Notes: generated from the sequence alone by a model not told the origin. Positions 26,296-34,278 are shown, counted from the first letter of the stretch. The stretch: DNA of 45,619 nucleotides from SIG299 sp045531895 (GCA_045531895.1 JAZSEW010000107.1:1-45619), one strand, 5' to 3'. Program-made: numbers and translations.

Positions 26296-26754
26296 ATGGG
26301 AAAAGTGTTTGAAGACTATTTTTCAGAAATACAAGCGGACATGGTGTCAATTTGCTTGGAATATGTGGAAAAAAGAGCTGAGAAGATTTATATTTATTGT
26401 TCTTTTGAAAATGGTATGATATCCAGTGGTTTTTTTTATAAAGTTAATAGTAAAATTGTAAAGAAGAACAAACTAAATGACGTTATAGTAGATGGGCAAA
26501 AAAAATATGATGTCTCAATACCTAGACAAAAGGGAGCTATTAATATTATTAATGATGATATAAAGGCTCTTAAGAGGTTATGTCAAGAATATCAAAAAGA
26601 AATGCCAACACAGATTAAATTGATATATGATGTTATATCTAATAAACTAAATGCCGATTATAGCTACGATATAATATTCAGTAATGATCAAAACAAGACA
26701 GCATATGATGTTTTAGATGAATGGTATCAGTTGGAAAAAAGTAATGAAAAATAA
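26296..26754 (+). CDS. Immunity protein, DUF600/YezG-like
   Basis: This 152-aa protein lies 13 bases after the endonuclease tip, with TGGAGG before the ATG. Its layout (KIYIYCSFENGMISSGFFYKV early, PTQIKLIYDVISNKL and TAYDVLDEWY near the end) follows the DUF600/YezG immunity family, which neutralises NS-type endonuclease toxins. Pairing with an Endonuclea_NS_2-like toxin supports the call. Confidence 0.72.
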   Translation: MGKVFEDYFSEIQADMVSICLEYVEKRAEKIYIYCSFENGMISSGFFYKVNSKIVKKNKLNDVIVDGQKKYDVSIPRQKGAINIINDDIKALKRLCQEYQKEMPTQIKLIYDVISNKLNADYSYDIIFSNDQNKTAYDVLDEWYQLEKSNEK

Positions 26755-26788
26755 TTTATAAAGGTCGGTACAGAAAATAAAATGTGTT

Positions 26789-26851
26789 AATTCCAACTGA
26801 GATGAAATTGTATTACGATATAATATCAGAAAAGTATGACAAAAAGATGTA
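26789..26851 (+). pseudogene. Remnant of a second DUF600/YezG-like immunity gene
   Basis: Only the 3' end of a gene survives. It reads IPTEMKLYYDIISEKYDKKM before a stop codon and aligns with PTQIKLIYDVISNKL of the intact immunity protein just upstream. No start or body is present. Confidence 0.6.
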
Positions 26852-27195
26852 ATGTGTGTGCAAAAGTGAAAAGAATAAATTTCTATCAAAAAAAATATGA
26901 AGCCTTGGAAACATTTTATGGGTGGATTGATCAAGGAAGTGAATACGATATTGCAGTTGGACAAAGTGTTTATTATAATCATGGAATGGAAGAAATTGAT
27001 GAAATTATACTGAACATTACAATTGCAACCAGATATTCCAGATGTGGTAAAACAATATCAGAGCAATTCAAAAAAAGATTAGAAACTGTCATATCTAAAG
27101 TTAAGACATTAAATTTGCAAGAGTATGGTTTGACGGATGAGGAAATAAAAGTCTTTAACGAAGAAGTAGAGGAAGTGGAAGCATTAATTTTGTAG
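26836..27195 (+). CDS. Unassigned small protein, orphan immunity candidate
   Basis: The open frame gives up to 119 aa. The part from about residue 14 (INFYQKKYEALETFYGW) onward looks like a real helical protein with an acidic C-terminus (FNEEVEEVEALIL). The true start is unclear: the ATG at 26836 lies inside the immunity-gene remnant, lacks a good ribosome binding site, and the first residues may be fusion sequence. The family is not recognised. Position between toxin fragments suggests an orphan immunity gene. Confidence 0.5.
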   Translation: MTKRCNVCAKVKRINFYQKKYEALETFYGWIDQGSEYDIAVGQSVYYNHGMEEIDEIILNITIATRYSRCGKTISEQFKKRLETVISKVKTLNLQEYGLTDEEIKVFNEEVEEVEALIL

Positions 27196-27505
27196 ACTCG
27201 ATGTCAAGGGTGGTAGGAGTTAAGCAATCAGACAAAGGATTATCAACACTTGGAAGTGCAACAAGAGAAAATGCAATGTTAGCAGGTAAAGCATGGTTGG
27301 AGATTCTTACAATGTAATAAAAGATAATGCAGGAAATGTATTAGGATGTTCCTGGGCAAATGGAATGAGAGCATTTAGAATACAATATAAATCTAAAGAA
27401 GGGATGTGGAGAGCCAATTCCCAAGAGAATATAAAGGATAATAATCCATATCCTAACCCAGGGCGACGCAGTTCTCAATTAAAGAATTATATATCGATAT
27501 ATTAG
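27192..27505 (+). pseudogene. Frameshifted toxin tip
   Basis: Two overlapping frames join into one protein. The first reads VDSMSRVVGVKQSDKGL...ENAMLAGKAW and the second continues VGDSYNVIKDNAGNVLG and ends in SQLKNYISIY. The break is at about 27288-27293, where TGGTTGGAG would need one more G (TGGGTTGGAG). 'AG-AWVG' followed by a 'G-R-x-[FY]-R' strand is common in C-terminal tips of polymorphic toxins. There is no N-terminal body. The next gene looks like its immunity partner. Confidence 0.6.
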
Positions 27506-27523
27506 ATTAATGAAGGAGTTTTT

Positions 27524-27847
27524 ATGGAGATAAAAGCGATAAATGTTAAACAAAATGATTGCATAGACAAAGAAGACTTTTTTCTATCATGCGAAGTATT
27601 TATTGGACCTAAAGATGAAATGTATGTATATGAAGTTTATGATTTTAACATAATCAGTATTAAAAGACTTTATGATGAATTTCCAGATAACGGAGTCATG
27701 TTAAATAAAGGTTGGATGATTGCAAAATATTACGACGAGTATGAAATAAGGTGCAAAATAAATTCAATAATCCAAAGTTGTATTGCTGAAAACGATGAAA
27801 AGACATACAGCAATATCGGTTACTATTTAAGAATACAAGAGTCATAA
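27524..27847 (+). CDS. Immunity protein, Imm8-like
   Basis: This 107-aa protein has an Imm8-type pattern: a first strand MEIKAINV, the central CEVFIGPKDEMYVYEVYDF, then a loop and KGWMIAKYYDEYEIRCKINSII. GAAGGAG lies before the ATG. It directly follows the frameshifted toxin tip, its presumed former target. Confidence 0.62.
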   Translation: MEIKAINVKQNDCIDKEDFFLSCEVFIGPKDEMYVYEVYDFNIISIKRLYDEFPDNGVMLNKGWMIAKYYDEYEIRCKINSIIQSCIAENDEKTYSNIGYYLRIQES

Positions 27848-27910
27848 TATTTAATTATGTCTCCACTTAAGAACATCCGAAATCAAAACTGAATATTATT
27901 TTTAAGACTT

Positions 27911-27959
27911 AAAACGCATTGCTTTCATGGTACTTGGTGCTGTGGAGACGATGCGTTTT
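27911..27959 (+). terminator. Possible terminator after the Imm8-like gene
   Basis: AAAACGCAT (27911-27919) and ATGCGTTTT (27951-27959) form a 9-bp stem with a long loop. Its right arm touches the start of the next RHS fragment. Evidence is weak. Confidence 0.35.
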
Positions 27960-27961
27960 CT

Positions 27962-29656
27962 GTGCGATATCTACGCGCGGAGTACGGCTACAATGCCGAG
28001 GATTACCGCTGCTACAAAAATGTGCAGGAAAATGGATTTTTTGATGAAACCTACTATTTTTACGAAGGCACCCATGTTATAATGGAGGCAGATTCCACAG
28101 GAACCATCAACGCCCACAACATGTATGGAACGCACCTTGCCGCCCGCACGGTGGACGGACAGTCCTGCTACTACCTGTATAATGCCCATGGCGATGTAGT
28201 GATGCTGATGGATGCAGTTACCGGGGAGGTTGCAGGAACCTACCAGTATGATGCCTTTGGTACGCTGCTCTGGTCTGATGGTTATGCTGATAACAACATT
28301 ACCTATGCAGGCTACCAGTATGACGAGGAATCCGGCCTGTACTACCTGAATGCGAGATACTATGACAGTACAACGGCACGCTTCCTGACGGAAGATACCT
28401 ACCGCGGCAGACAGAACGACCCGTTAAGCCTGAACCGTTATACCTACTGCCAGAATAATCCGGTACATTACACCGATCCAAGCGGGCACAGTTTTTTAGG
28501 AGCGGCACTTGCGAAATTTGTAGGTGGTGCTGTCATTAACGGTGTGGTAGAACTGGCCAGCCAGGTGTTCATAGAAAAAAGAGAAAAAGTAGACTGGGGC
28601 TCTGTGCTTTTCGAAGCAGCAGTTGGCGGTGTGGAAGGCGTATTTGGCGGAACCGGCGGAAAGGTAGTAAAAAAGTTTGCCGGGGAAGTACTGGAAGAAA
28701 CCGCTGAGTACGGCTTAAAGAAGACAGCAAAGAAAGTTACCGGGGTAGTAGTCCATGACGCAGTAAGCGGTTTTGCAACGGATGTGGCATACCAGAAGAT
28801 TGTCGAAGACAAGTCCTGGGATGAAGTAGACTACGGAAGTGCCGTAAGGAGTGCAGCTGTTGATGGTCTGATGGGCGGTGTCATAGAACTTGGCTCTGAT
28901 GCAGTAAAATCAGCCGTAGGCTCCTTCAATACCTCCAGACGGAACGTGGATATCAATGTAGACCCTGGCGTTGATGTGGATGTAGATGCCCCGAAAAAGA
29001 AAACGGATGCTCCATCAAGTAAAACCGATACCACAACAAAGAAGAGTGTGGATGTACCAGAAGCGGAACCGGCTCCGAAGTCTACATTGCCAGATATGCC
29101 TGAAAAGGCAAAGTCTGCCGGAGCAAGTGTAAGCAGTACACCAAATATGCCGAAGTCCTCCACACCGGAACTTCCAAGTGTATCTAATAAAGCAACGGAA
29201 GTGATGGACGAGCTGGGAGACAGTGTACCGACTGGAAGCAGGAAAATGAACTTGCAGTTCTTTGCAGATGACTCAGTAATTAGTGGTAGTTCCTCAAGAT
29301 ATGATAAAACAGGCTATCAGTCAAGTGGAAGAAGTAATAATTTATTTGGAAGAGATAGGAGTACAAGAAGGACAGCCAATCTGACTGAATGGAGAAGAAG
29401 CATAAGTAAGCAAGATATTCATAATGAGATGAGGCTTTTTTTGGGTGATGATTATGTCAAGATAGATTCTGGTAAATGGAGAAGTCTTGATGGAAACAGG
29501 CAATTTAGAGTAAAACCAGATGACTATTTGGGAAATCATGGAATAGGTCAACCAACCGTACCAAATACACCTCATGTACATTTCGAGTTTTTGACTCCAA
29601 GAAGTAATGGAAATGGTTTTGATGTAATAAAAAATATTCATGTACCTATTAAATGA
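27962..29656 (+). CDS. Displaced RHS fragment 1 with toxin tip
   Basis: The 564-aa ORF contains the last part of an RHS/YD-repeat core (GYNAEDYRCYKNVQENG through YLNARYYDSTTARFLTED and the end mark DPSGH at about residue 173). A helical pre-toxin region, a Pro/Lys/Asp spacer and the junction-like motif RKMNLQFFADD follow (Met codon at 29246). The tip of about 130 residues ends FEFLTPRSNGNGFDVIKNIHVPIK. Upstream, homology to the other RHS copies begins at about 27965 and contains a 2-base insertion (GCGCGGAG for GCGGAG), so it is cut from any full RHS gene. The GTG at 27962 is only the first codon in frame. The tip family was not identified; 'P-H-V-H-F-E' suggests a His-based nuclease. Confidence 0.68.
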   Translation: MRYLRAEYGYNAEDYRCYKNVQENGFFDETYYFYEGTHVIMEADSTGTINAHNMYGTHLAARTVDGQSCYYLYNAHGDVVMLMDAVTGEVAGTYQYDAFGTLLWSDGYADNNITYAGYQYDEESGLYYLNARYYDSTTARFLTEDTYRGRQNDPLSLNRYTYCQNNPVHYTDPSGHSFLGAALAKFVGGAVINGVVELASQVFIEKREKVDWGSVLFEAAVGGVEGVFGGTGGKVVKKFAGEVLEETAEYGLKKTAKKVTGVVVHDAVSGFATDVAYQKIVEDKSWDEVDYGSAVRSAAVDGLMGGVIELGSDAVKSAVGSFNTSRRNVDINVDPGVDVDVDAPKKKTDAPSSKTDTTTKKSVDVPEAEPAPKSTLPDMPEKAKSAGASVSSTPNMPKSSTPELPSVSNKATEVMDELGDSVPTGSRKMNLQFFADDSVISGSSSRYDKTGYQSSGRSNNLFGRDRSTRRTANLTEWRRSISKQDIHNEMRLFLGDDYVKIDSGKWRSLDGNRQFRVKPDDYLGNHGIGQPTVPNTPHVHFEFLTPRSNGNGFDVIKNIHVPIK

Positions 29657-29677
29657 TTAGAATTGGAGAATTGAATT

Positions 29678-30028
29678 ATGATTGAAATGTTTAAGAATAG
29701 CACTATGTCATATCTCCTAAAAGTAGATACACAAGGTATTGAAGAAATGCTGAGGTATATCAAAACAGTTTCAGAAAAAAGCGAAGGATATATTCAAATA
29801 TTATATTCAGGACGGGAAAAAAAATTTGTAATAAAGCTTGATTCTGATGTGGATGAAATGTTAATTCGTGAAGATATTGTAAAAGTGTATATGGATGAAG
29901 AAGAATTGGAATATTTAGAAGAGAGATTGAAAAACTCTCTAATGAGTAAATACTTTTATCCAGCAGAAATATGTGAACGAAGGTATAAGAATAAGTGTGT
30001 TGCCATATATTGTGATATAATATCTTAA
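29678..30028 (+). CDS. Immunity protein candidate for RHS fragment 1
   Basis: This 116-aa acidic protein starts MIEMFKNSTMSYLLKVD and has no recognised domain. TTGGAG lies upstream of the ATG. It follows the toxin tip by 21 bases and precedes a terminator. The role is inferred from position. Confidence 0.55.
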   Translation: MIEMFKNSTMSYLLKVDTQGIEEMLRYIKTVSEKSEGYIQILYSGREKKFVIKLDSDVDEMLIREDIVKVYMDEEELEYLEERLKNSLMSKYFYPAEICERRYKNKCVAIYCDIIS

Positions 30029-30074
30029 GTGTGAGATAGCACAGATTGTATTAGCTTGAAATTTAAGAATTAGC

Positions 30075-30113
30075 AAAAGCCAGCATGGAAAGAATGATTC
30101 CTGCTGGCTTTTT
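30075..30113 (+). terminator. Terminator after the second RHS-associated immunity gene
   Basis: AAAAGCCAGCA pairs with TGCTGGCTTTT (30075-30085 with 30102-30112), with T residues after it. The stretch from here to about 30288 holds no recognisable feature. Confidence 0.85.
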
Positions 30114-30288
30114 ACCTTATGGTGTGCCTGGTGACGCACGTTTCTTAAGGGTTATTTATTGAACTTGAAAGGGTGAGGTTTGGAATTGACAATAAAAAAC
30201 TGGTTTCTATCATCATCAAAAATTTAACTAAATTTGAATATGGTGAATTGAAAGATAGTTTAAAATTATAAAAAATGAATAAGAGAGC

Positions 30289-30371
30289 GGGCTTTAGTTC
30301 CTATACCTATGACAATATCGGTAACCAGACAGGCGTAACAGATGCCCTGAGCTACAACCACCAGTATAGCT
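30289..30371 (+). pseudogene. RHS core piece in a different frame, upstream of RHS fragment 2
   Basis: The translation GFSSYTYDNIGNQTGVTDAL is clear YD-repeat sequence. It runs in another frame from the long ORF that follows, so a frameshift lies near 30372. It has no start codon context. Confidence 0.65.
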
Positions 30372-32384
30372 TTGCTGGAAGAGGCCAGCAACCGCGGCAT
30401 TACAACGTATACCTATGATGGTGCGGACCGTCTGGAAAGCGTAACCGAACCGGAGGGAAAACGAACTGTATACACCTATGACGCTGCCGGGAACCGTAAG
30501 ACCATGGAAACATGGTACGGAACAGAACTTGCAGAAAAGCGTACTTATGCATATGATGAACGCAACTGTCTGCTGGCAGAAATCGTAGACGGAACCACGA
30601 ATGTGTCTTATGAATACGATGCCAACGGCAACCTGCTGAAAAAAGTATCAGGAACCGAGAAAACACAGACGGCAACCGGACAGGCCATGACGCTTGAATT
30701 TGCTGCGGAGGCAGACGTGGAACCCGCAACCGGAAGTGCAGTGGAGTTATATACATATGACACCTACAACCGCATGACCTCTTACACTGGCAGTGATACC
30801 TGCGCAGAGTATAGCTACAATGCGGAGGACTACCGCTGCTACAAAAATGTGCAGGAAAACGGATTTTTTGATGAAACCTACTATTTTTACGAGGGTTCCC
30901 ATGTTATAATGGAGGCAGATTCCACAGGAACCATCAACGTCCACAACATGTATGGAACGCACCTTGCCGCCCGCACAGTGGACGGACAGTCCTGCTACTA
31001 TCTGTACAATGCCCATGGTGATGTAGTGATGCTCATGGATGCAATGACAGGTGAAATTGCAGGAACCTACCAGTATGATGCCTTTGGTACGCTGCTCTGG
31101 TCTGACGGTTATGCCGATAACAACATTACCTATGCTGGTTACCAGTATGACGAGGAATCCGGCCTGTATTATCTGAATGCGAGATACTATGACAGTACCA
31201 CGGCGCGCTTCCTGACGGAGGATACCTATCGCGGCAGACAGAACGACCCGATAAGCCTGAACCGCTATACCTACTGCCATAACAATCCGCTGATGTATTG
31301 GGACCCAACAGGGCATGAGGCACAGAAATATGAGAAGGATTATTTCGTTTCACTTACAACTGGAAATCTACATCCACACTGTAAACTTGGTTCAAGAGGC
31401 AGCTATGTACATCAAATGGAACAGATATTGGAAGCAGCAGGGTATCCTACGGGGGATAGTACAGATAGTATTTTTGATGGAAATACTTTAATCGCTGTTA
31501 AAATGTTCCAGCGGGATAATGGATTAAATGTGACAGGCATAGTTGAACAAAAAGCCTGGGAATATTTAAAAATACAGCAGGACTTAAAGACGCTGGAAAG
31601 CAAATACAAATGCCGGGAAATAAGTAAAGAAGAGTATGAATCATATGTCTATGGCCTGAAAAGAAATGCTAGCAATACGCCATATTTGTATGATGATGTA
31701 ACACCGGAAGATGTAGAACGTGAGATGTATGACCGCTTTTATGTCGGACTGGCTATTGAAGCAAGTCTGTTAGAAGCAATGGGAATGGTACTGACTATGG
31801 GTGCATCTGAAATAATAGGTGACGGGGCAGACTTGATATTTGATATGCCTAGTGCTTTCGTAGACCCAAATGCAAATACAATAGGTTCTGTCGTATTTGA
31901 TTCCGTATGTCTGCTTATACCTGACGGACCATTAAATTATGCGGATAATGTTGCTGACGATGCTGTTGATGTGTGGAGAATGACTGGTAAGGGTGGCACA
32001 AAGACTGTAAAAGAATTAATAAGTGAAAGTGATGCCGCAAAAAAATGGGGAATGTTAGATGACGGAACTAATCAGGGAGTAAAACATTTTAGCGATTATT
32101 GGGAACAATATCCAGAGAGAATTCCCTCATTGGAGCAACGATTAGGAATTCAAGAAGGTGCATTTAATAATTCGCTGGATGGATTTAACAATTTTACAAC
32201 ACAAGCAGAACGTGTTATTAGTGAAGCAAAATCAGTTGGAAATGTTAGAAATATAAATGGCAAAATGATTTATTATATTGATGGTGCGGCTAACCCCAAA
32301 AAAGGAGTTGTAGTAATAGTGCGTGATGGAAAAATTCAATCTATGATGCCAAGCGATTTAAAATCATTTAATAAGATGCAATAG
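30372..32384 (+). CDS. Displaced RHS fragment 2 with peptidoglycan-binding-like domain and toxin tip
   Basis: The 670-aa ORF opens at TTG without a ribosome binding site. YD repeats (TTYTYDGADRLESVTEPEGK, SYEYDANGNLLKKV) lead to the same core seen in fragment 1 and end at DPTGH (about residue 315). A segment at about 340-400 (GSRGSYVHQMEQILEAAGY...VKMFQRDNGLNVTG) matches a PG_binding_1 domain, unusual inside a toxin tip. After a helical region the last 130 residues form the toxin (GGTKTVKELISESDAAKKWG ... VVVIVRDGKIQSMMPSD), perhaps of BECR type. The gene lacks the N-terminal part of an RHS toxin. Confidence 0.68.
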   Translation: MLEEASNRGITTYTYDGADRLESVTEPEGKRTVYTYDAAGNRKTMETWYGTELAEKRTYAYDERNCLLAEIVDGTTNVSYEYDANGNLLKKVSGTEKTQTATGQAMTLEFAAEADVEPATGSAVELYTYDTYNRMTSYTGSDTCAEYSYNAEDYRCYKNVQENGFFDETYYFYEGSHVIMEADSTGTINVHNMYGTHLAARTVDGQSCYYLYNAHGDVVMLMDAMTGEIAGTYQYDAFGTLLWSDGYADNNITYAGYQYDEESGLYYLNARYYDSTTARFLTEDTYRGRQNDPISLNRYTYCHNNPLMYWDPTGHEAQKYEKDYFVSLTTGNLHPHCKLGSRGSYVHQMEQILEAAGYPTGDSTDSIFDGNTLIAVKMFQRDNGLNVTGIVEQKAWEYLKIQQDLKTLESKYKCREISKEEYESYVYGLKRNASNTPYLYDDVTPEDVEREMYDRFYVGLAIEASLLEAMGMVLTMGASEIIGDGADLIFDMPSAFVDPNANTIGSVVFDSVCLLIPDGPLNYADNVADDAVDVWRMTGKGGTKTVKELISESDAAKKWGMLDDGTNQGVKHFSDYWEQYPERIPSLEQRLGIQEGAFNNSLDGFNNFTTQAERVISEAKSVGNVRNINGKMIYYIDGAANPKKGVVVIVRDGKIQSMMPSDLKSFNKMQ

Positions 32385-32394
32385 AGGAAACAAA

Positions 32395-32817
32395 ATGAAA
32401 AAATATATAATAAACGAAATTTATTCGGACGGATACGAAAGATTTGCAATGGTTGAAGAGGTTGGGAAAGATGTAAAAATAACTGTGCATTTTCTTGAGT
32501 ATGATGAATATTTAGAGAATAGTGAAGAGTCACAAAAAAAGAAAAAGGGAGATATATTAGAAGGGGACATATCAATCGAACTGGTAACTTTTAGCCAAAG
32601 AGTAGATGAAGACCTTATTCATCATCAAGAAATACAAAAATCTCCACATATCGAAGCAATTATTGAAGTGGCCCAAATTATTGATGAGTATTCCGTATAT
32701 GCATTTTCATCCATATTAGATGATAAGGTTTTGATTGAGTTTGAAAATGCGGTAAGTTACAAAGTGGGAGAGAGAGTTTTGGTTATTGGATCTTTAGAAC
32801 TGAGTGAACCATCTTAA
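32395..32817 (+). CDS. Immunity protein candidate for RHS fragment 2
   Basis: The 140-aa protein begins MKKYIINEIYSDGYERFAMV and has no recognised domain. Its last part (DKVLIEFENAVSYKVGERVLVIGSLEL) looks like a small beta barrel. AGAGGAAA precedes the ATG, 10 bases after the toxin stop. Function inferred from position. Confidence 0.55.
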   Translation: MKKYIINEIYSDGYERFAMVEEVGKDVKITVHFLEYDEYLENSEESQKKKKGDILEGDISIELVTFSQRVDEDLIHHQEIQKSPHIEAIIEVAQIIDEYSVYAFSSILDDKVLIEFENAVSYKVGERVLVIGSLELSEPS

Positions 32818-32822
32818 CAAAA

Positions 32823-32856
32823 GTAACAGCGTAACAAATGTAACAAGATTGTAACA
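32823..32856 (+). repeat. Four GTAACA direct repeats upstream of a promoter
   Basis: GTAACA starts at 32823, 32831, 32840 and 32851, ending 6 bases before the -35 box at 32863. Regular spacing next to a promoter suggests an operator. Confidence 0.5.
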
Positions 32857-32862
32857 TTTCTC

Positions 32863-32892
32863 TTGACGTCACCAAAGCACCCATGTTACAAT
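32863..32892 (+). promoter_or_regulatory. Promoter of a short transcript with mini-ORF and terminator
   Basis: TTGACG (32863-32868) and TACAAT (32887-32892) are 18 bp apart. The transcript would start near 32899, carry a 7-codon ORF (ATG 32917 to TAG 32940) preceded by GGGGGTAAGGGG, and end at the terminator 32951-33003. Confidence 0.55.
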
Positions 32893-32950
32893 GGCACGCA
32901 ATAAGGGGGTAAGGGGATGAAATATTCTCTCAATACCTAGATGTAAACAC

Positions 32951-33003
32951 AAAATCGAGAATGTTTTATTAGCGACAACTGCTATGGAACATTCTCGATT
33001 TTT
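32951..33003 (+). terminator. Terminator of the short transcript
   Basis: AAAATCGAGAATGTT pairs perfectly with AACATTCTCGATTTT (32951-32965 with 32988-33002), followed by T residues. Confidence 0.8.
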
Positions 33004-33036
33004 CTGTTACAGGGTAATCTCGATAAAACAGTCCTC

Positions 33037-33140
33037 AAGCATAACAAATTTTGGAACAGCAGAGAAAGTTATGCCATACCACATTTCCCCCAACAGTTCT
33101 GCCAATGAACCAGCACTATTTTTGAACCTAGTATTTTTCT
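33037..33140 (+). repeat. Island intergenic repeat, copy B
   Basis: The counterpart of 24714-24862 without the inserted hairpin. It lies directly in front of the RHS remnant 3, as copy A lies in front of the displaced endonuclease tip. Confidence 0.7.
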
Positions 33141-33173
33141 AAAAAATTCAGTAAGTAACTTCTTTGACATTTC

Positions 33174-33563
33174 GTAAAACCATGGAAACATGGTATGGAA
33201 CGGAACTTGCAGAAAAACGTACTTATGTGTACGATGAGCGTAATTGTCTGCTGGCAGAAACCGTAGATGGAACCACAAATGTATCTTATGAATACGATGC
33301 CAATGGCAACCTGCTGAAAAAAGTGACCGGAACTGAAAGAACACAGACTGCAACCGGACAGGCCATGACGCTTGACTTTGAGAGTGAAGCAGCCGTGGAA
33401 ACCGCAACCGGAAGTGCAGTAGAGTTATATACATATGACACCTATAACCGTCTGATTTCTTACGAAGGTGGTGATACCTACGCGGAGTATGCTTACAATG
33501 CCGAGGACTACCGCTGCTACAAAAATGTGCAGGAAAACGGATTTTTTGATGAAACCTATTATC
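33174..33563 (+). pseudogene. RHS remnant 3, truncated at both ends
   Basis: The segment aligns with 30500-30890 of RHS fragment 2 (KTMETWYGTELAEKRTY to NGFFDETYY). It starts abruptly at TCGTAAAACC and stops abruptly after GATGAAACCTATTAT, where the metallophosphoesterase gene begins on the other strand. No toxin tip is attached. Confidence 0.75.
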
Positions 33564-34278
33564 TGGAATAAATTCCTGTCAGCACTTCCCTTTGGTAAGC
33601 CTTCAAATTCGGCAATTTTGGATACTTTTCTGCAATATCCGCTGCTTCCTGATTATCATACGGAATACTCAAAATCTCACAGTGAATCGGTGATAATTCT
33701 TCGCTGCCAACTTCGCCTTCTATCAGGACGGCATGAACTCTTGGTAATCCGATGCTGTTACCGACACTTCCGGTGTTGATGGCATAGCCCTGGCTGCAGG
33801 TGCGCAGGTAAGGCATGTGGCTGTCCGCGCAAATGTAGCCGTGATATTCCCGGTCAGAGATTTTGGAATGAAAGCCCATTGCCATGGTATCCCAATCATC
33901 ATATGCCTGATACAGCCTGTCCACAGGACGTCCGTGGAGCAGACGGAACCACCAGCCACCAATCAGTACTTCATCTTCCAGAGGCAGACTGTCAAGCCAT
34001 CTCATACGCGCTTCCCCTAATTGCTCCCAATAAAACTTATTTTCCGGCCAGGAGCCTTCTTTATAGGTTTGACAAATACCGTCATCCCAGTTTCCCTTTA
34101 CAAAGTGAGTACAGTGAGTTCTCACCCAGTCCACCGCCTGGTCATTTCCCGGTCCTTTGCCGACAGCATCGCCCAAAAACCAGATGTCATCCGGACGAAT
34201 TTTTTCAATTTCTTTTTCTAATGCCCTGACTGCAGGCATATTTCCATGAATATCTGCAAGAAATAATAATTTTCCCAT
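33559..34278 (-). CDS. Metallophosphoesterase family protein
   Basis: The 239-aa cytoplasmic protein has the calcineurin-like metal-binding motifs of the MPE fold: D-x-H in LADIHGN (residues 9-11), GD in FLGDAVGKGPGN, GNWDD, and H in RLLHGRP. The final motif is ADSHMPYL, which replaces the usual GHTH with a related S-H pair. This subfamily (YfcE/DUF2436-like, often annotated as phosphodiesterase) acts on phosphodiesters such as cyclic nucleotides or Np4N, but the substrate is not known. The ATG at 34278 has GGAGG before it. The last codons overlap the RHS remnant boundary, so the island ends exactly at this gene. Confidence 0.82.
   Translation of the reverse strand: MGKLLFLADIHGNMPAVRALEKEIEKIRPDDIWFLGDAVGKGPGNDQAVDWVRTHCTHFVKGNWDDGICQTYKEGSWPENKFYWEQLGEARMRWLDSLPLEDEVLIGGWWFRLLHGRPVDRLYQAYDDWDTMAMGFHSKISDREYHGYICADSHMPYLRTCSQGYAINTGSVGNSIGLPRVHAVLIEGEVGSEELSPIHCEILSIPYDNQEAADIAEKYPKLPNLKAYQREVLTGIYSR

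Noticed and set aside
30747..31316. 189-codon ORF antisense to the RHS core
   Set aside because: The same shadow appears opposite the other RHS copy, as expected from shared codon use; no start signals were found.
20953..33563. Prophage or transposon identity of the island
   Set aside because: No integrase, transposase, phage structural gene or att-like direct repeats at the ends were seen; recombination among toxin cassettes explains the layout better.
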